8,359 bases of DNA from Spirochaetota bacterium (GTDB taxonomy: Bacteria; Spirochaetota; Spirochaetia; Treponematales; Rectinemataceae): contig JAEZSM010000217.1 of NCBI GenBank assembly GCA_023421875.1, positions 1 to 8,359 on the forward strand. Direction: 5' to 3'. The notes under the pieces were generated by a model, which did no database searches, was not told the origin of the DNA, and was given only the letters and a program-made list of their open reading frames with translations. A program made the translations under genes and the position numbers. Below, piece after piece: positions 6,190 through 8,359 of this stretch (within the stretch, counting starts at the first letter, position 1; each line of letters begins with the position of its first letter).

Positions 6190-7476
6190 ATGTTTATTTC
6201 AATCGTCATCGTTTTCTTTGCCCTCCTTGTCATCGGCGTGCCCATAGGCTTCACCTTGGGGATAGCAGGCGTAGTGGGTCTTCTTCTCATGGGTTCCGGC
6301 GTTGGCCTACTTTCCATGGCGCCGCTCCAGTATTTTTCCGGTCTCGATATGTTTACCCTCATGGCTATGCCCTTCTTCATCCTGGCAGGCGAACTGATGA
6401 ATCGAGCGGGAATAACCAAGCGTTTGGTCAATTTCGCGAATATCCTGGTAGGACACTGGCGGGGCGGACTGGCCCACGCCAACATCATCGCCTCCGTCTT
6501 TTTCGCTGGCATGACGGGCGCCGCCGTCTCGGATACCGCCGCGATAGGAACGATGCTCATTCCCGCCATGGTGGACGACGGCTACGACGTGGATTTCTCC
6601 GCCGCGGTTACAGCGGCTTCCTCCATAATAGGACCGACCATTCCGCCATCGAACATGATGGTCATCTACGGTTCTTTGATGAATGTTTCCATCGCCGGGC
6701 TCTTCGCCGCGGGCTTCATGCCGGGCTTGGTCCTGGCGGTTCTCCTCATGCTTATGTCGGCCTTCCTGGCCTACAAACGGGGCTATCCCAAGGGGCCTAA
6801 AAGAAGTTTCAAGGAAAAACTCATCGGGACCAAGGCCGCGATCATCCCCTTGCTCATGCCGATAATTATTCTGGGAGGCATTCTCTCCGGCCTGTTCACC
6901 CCCACCGAAGCAGCTGCGGTGGCGGTCTTCTACGCCCTGGTGATCGGCTTTTTCGTTCTAAAATCCATAAAGCCCAGGGATCTGTACCCGATGCTCCTCA
7001 AAACAGCCAAGATCACCGGGTCTGTATTCCTCATAATCGGCATGGCGTCCATTCTCTCCTGGGTGTTGGCCATCAACCAGGTACCCCAGGCCATAGCAGA
7101 ATTTTTGCTCAAGACCACCGGGGAACCCAAGCTCATACTCCTTCTCATCCTCATACTCATGCTCATAGTGGGCATGTTTATGGATATCGCCGCGGCCCTC
7201 ATTATTCTGGGGCCGATACTCCATCCCATTGCCGTCGGAATCGGCATCGCGCCGATCCATTTCGGCATTATTATGGTGCTCTCCCTCAATATCGCCCTGA
7301 TGACGCCCCCGGTGGGAGCATGTCTCTTCGTGGCCTGCTCTATTTCCAAGATAAGCCTGGCCCGTCTTTCCAAGGCGATTTTCCCTTTCATCATCATGGA
7401 AGCACTGGCGCTTTTTATTGTCGCCTATATCCCGGAAATTTCCCTCTTTTTACCGAAGCTGTTGGGCTTCGCTTGA
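6190..7476 (+). CDS. dctM: TRAP transporter large permease, DctM family
   Basis: A 428-aa, very hydrophobic inner-membrane protein with about a dozen membrane segments, the normal DctM size. It forms the transport pathway, coupling substrate uptake to the sodium gradient. Family signatures in order are MPFFILAGELM (60-70), MTGAAVSDTAAIGT (108-121), the first re-entrant loop GPTIPPSNMMVIYG (148-161), FTPTEAAAVA (about 236-245) and the second re-entrant loop ALMTPPVGACLF (about 369-380). The two Pro-Pro loops are those expected to line the sodium and substrate sites. The start at 6190 follows the dctQ stop by 9 nt, with a G-rich, rather weak ribosome site (AGGGGG at about 6179-6184), which suggests translation coupled to dctQ. 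The ygeW-type gene starts 40 nt after the stop with no terminator between them, so the transporter and the carbamoyltransferase are probably one transcript. Confidence 0.95.
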   Translation: MFISIVIVFFALLVIGVPIGFTLGIAGVVGLLLMGSGVGLLSMAPLQYFSGLDMFTLMAMPFFILAGELMNRAGITKRLVNFANILVGHWRGGLAHANIIASVFFAGMTGAAVSDTAAIGTMLIPAMVDDGYDVDFSAAVTAASSIIGPTIPPSNMMVIYGSLMNVSIAGLFAAGFMPGLVLAVLLMLMSAFLAYKRGYPKGPKRSFKEKLIGTKAAIIPLLMPIIILGGILSGLFTPTEAAAVAVFYALVIGFFVLKSIKPRDLYPMLLKTAKITGSVFLIIGMASILSWVLAINQVPQAIAEFLLKTTGEPKLILLLILILMLIVGMFMDIAAALIILGPILHPIAVGIGIAPIHFGIIMVLSLNIALMTPPVGACLFVACSISKISLARLSKAIFPFIIMEALALFIVAYIPEISLFLPKLLGFA

Positions 7477-7516
7477 TGAGGCTTAAACGACGAAATGGAT
7501 AGTAAAGGAGCATAGT

Positions 7517-8359
7517 ATGGTTGCAAAGAAAATTATGGATGCTATCGAATCTCTGTCAGGTAAAAAGATCGATATGGCGGGCAAGGATTTCTTCCTTACC
7601 TGGGAAAAAACCCAAGACGAGATCGATGCTACCTTCCTGGTGGCCGACATTCTGCAGGCCATGCGGAAGAACAATATCAGCCCGAGGATATGGGATTCGG
7701 GCATCGCGGTATCCAATTTCAGGGACAACTCCACCCGCACCCGCTTTTCCTTCGCCTCGGCCTGCGATCTTTTAGGCCTTTACGTCCAGGACCTGGACGA
7801 GGGCAAGAGCCAGCTAGCCCATGGCGAGACGGTGCGGGAAACAGCAACCATGATCAGCTTCCTCACCGAGGCTATTGGCATTCGGGACGATATCTACCTG
7901 GGCGAGGGAGACCGCTATCAGCGCGAAATTGCCAAGGCCCTGGACGAGGGCGTGGCTTCCGGGGTGCTGCCAGCCAGACCTACCATCGTCAATCTCCAGT
8001 CCGATATCGATCATCCCACCCAGTCCATGGCCGATTTTCTCCATCTTTCCCACTACTATGGGGGCCTGGACAAGCTCAAGGGCAAGAAAATAGCCGTTAC
8101 CTGGGCTTACTCGCCCTCCTATGGCAAGCCGCTCTCGGTGCCCCAGGGCGTTATCGGCCTGGCCAGCCGCTTTGGGATGGACGTAGCCCTCGCAAAACCC
8201 GAGGGTTATGATTTGCTCCCCGATGTGATCGAAACATCGAAACGCCAGGCCGTCCAGTCGGGGGGATCCTTCAGCGTAAGCCATTCCATGGACGATGCCT
8301 TCAAGGACGCCGATATTGTCTACCCCAAGAGCTGGGCTCCCTACGATGTCATGCTCCAG
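7517..8359 (+). CDS. ygeW: Knotted carbamoyltransferase, YgeW family (3' partial)
   Basis: The first 281 residues of a cytosolic carbamoyltransferase, still open at the window edge; E. coli YgeW is about 396 aa, so roughly 115 residues are missing. AAAGGAG (7504-7510) sits 6 nt before the ATG. The carbamoyl-phosphate loop STRTR is at residues 72-76 (FRDNSTRTRFSFASA), followed by LDEGKSQLAHGETVRETA (93-110), HPTQ (166-169) and TWAYSPSYGKPLSVPQG (about 195-211), ending with DIVYPKSWAPY. These long blocks match YgeW rather than ornithine or aspartate carbamoyltransferase. As far as I know the YgeW substrate is unproven. Its usual neighbours YgeY (hydrolase) and YgeX (diaminopropionate ammonia-lyase) suggest it acts on a ureido acid made from opened purine rings, releasing carbamoyl phosphate for ATP synthesis. 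The HCLP region that closes the site is outside the window. Confidence 0.94.
   Translation, partial: MVAKKIMDAIESLSGKKIDMAGKDFFLTWEKTQDEIDATFLVADILQAMRKNNISPRIWDSGIAVSNFRDNSTRTRFSFASACDLLGLYVQDLDEGKSQLAHGETVRETATMISFLTEAIGIRDDIYLGEGDRYQREIAKALDEGVASGVLPARPTIVNLQSDIDHPTQSMADFLHLSHYYGGLDKLKGKKIAVTWAYSPSYGKPLSVPQGVIGLASRFGMDVALAKPEGYDLLPDVIETSKRQAVQSGGSFSVSHSMDDAFKDADIVYPKSWAPYDVMLQ

Noticed and set aside
5832..6800. Long open frame (322 codons) on the + strand across dctQ and dctM
   Set aside because: It overlaps two strongly conserved transporter genes in another frame, is rich in Arg, His, Gly and Pro, and shows no family motif. It is a by-product of GC-rich coding sequence.
7690..8211. 173-codon open frame on the + strand inside the ygeW-type gene
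   Set aside because: It is in a different frame from the clear carbamoyltransferase reading and has a low-complexity Arg/Pro/Gly composition.
1..8359. tRNA or rRNA genes, insertion sequences, CRISPR arrays, phage or toxin-antitoxin genes
   Set aside because: No cloverleaf, transposase motifs, direct-repeat arrays or such gene products were seen; all six reading frames in use are metabolic or transport genes.

Overview
The window is an ordinary-looking, gene-dense stretch of bacterial chromosome. It holds six genes, all on the + strand, and appears GC-rich by eye. The gene content points to anaerobic purine (urate/xanthine-type) breakdown. It resembles the E. coli ygfK-ssnA-ygfM-xdhD / ygeW-ygeX-ygeY region and related clusters in gut anaerobes and selenium-dependent molybdenum hydroxylase users. 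The host is probably a fermentative or anaerobic bacterium. The short Gly-Gln signal-peptide cleavage site and the TRAP system would fit a spirochaete, synergistete or firmicute, but the sequence does not settle this.

Layout: (1) 1-578 is the C-terminal part of an amidohydrolase-superfamily deaminase, best matched by 8-oxoguanine deaminase. (2) 635-1450 is a YgfM-like FAD subunit of a xanthine-dehydrogenase-type enzyme. (3) 1447-4314 is an XdhD-like protein in which a two-cluster [2Fe-2S] module is fused to the molybdenum-cofactor subunit; it overlaps the FAD gene by 4 nt. (4) 4315-4479 is a spacer with a good sigma-70-type promoter candidate and a 15-bp stem-loop just ahead of the next ribosome-binding site. 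(5) 4480-7476 is a complete TRAP transporter: DctP binding protein, DctQ small membrane subunit and DctM large permease. The dctP-dctQ gap (5515-5646) holds two further hairpins. (6) 7517-8359 is the N-terminal ~70% of a YgeW-type knotted carbamoyltransferase, cut by the window edge.

How they may work together (inference): the TRAP system imports a purine or a purine-derived anion. The deaminase and the FAD/Fe-S/Mo hydroxylase interconvert oxidised purines. The YgeW-type enzyme handles a carbamoyl/ureido intermediate after ring opening, probably yielding carbamoyl phosphate for ATP. The least expected feature is a TRAP carboxylate-type transporter sitting between the molybdenum hydroxylase and the carbamoyltransferase, where one would expect an NCS2-type purine permease. 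No RNA genes, mobile elements, CRISPR arrays or gene-free stretches over 300 bases were seen.
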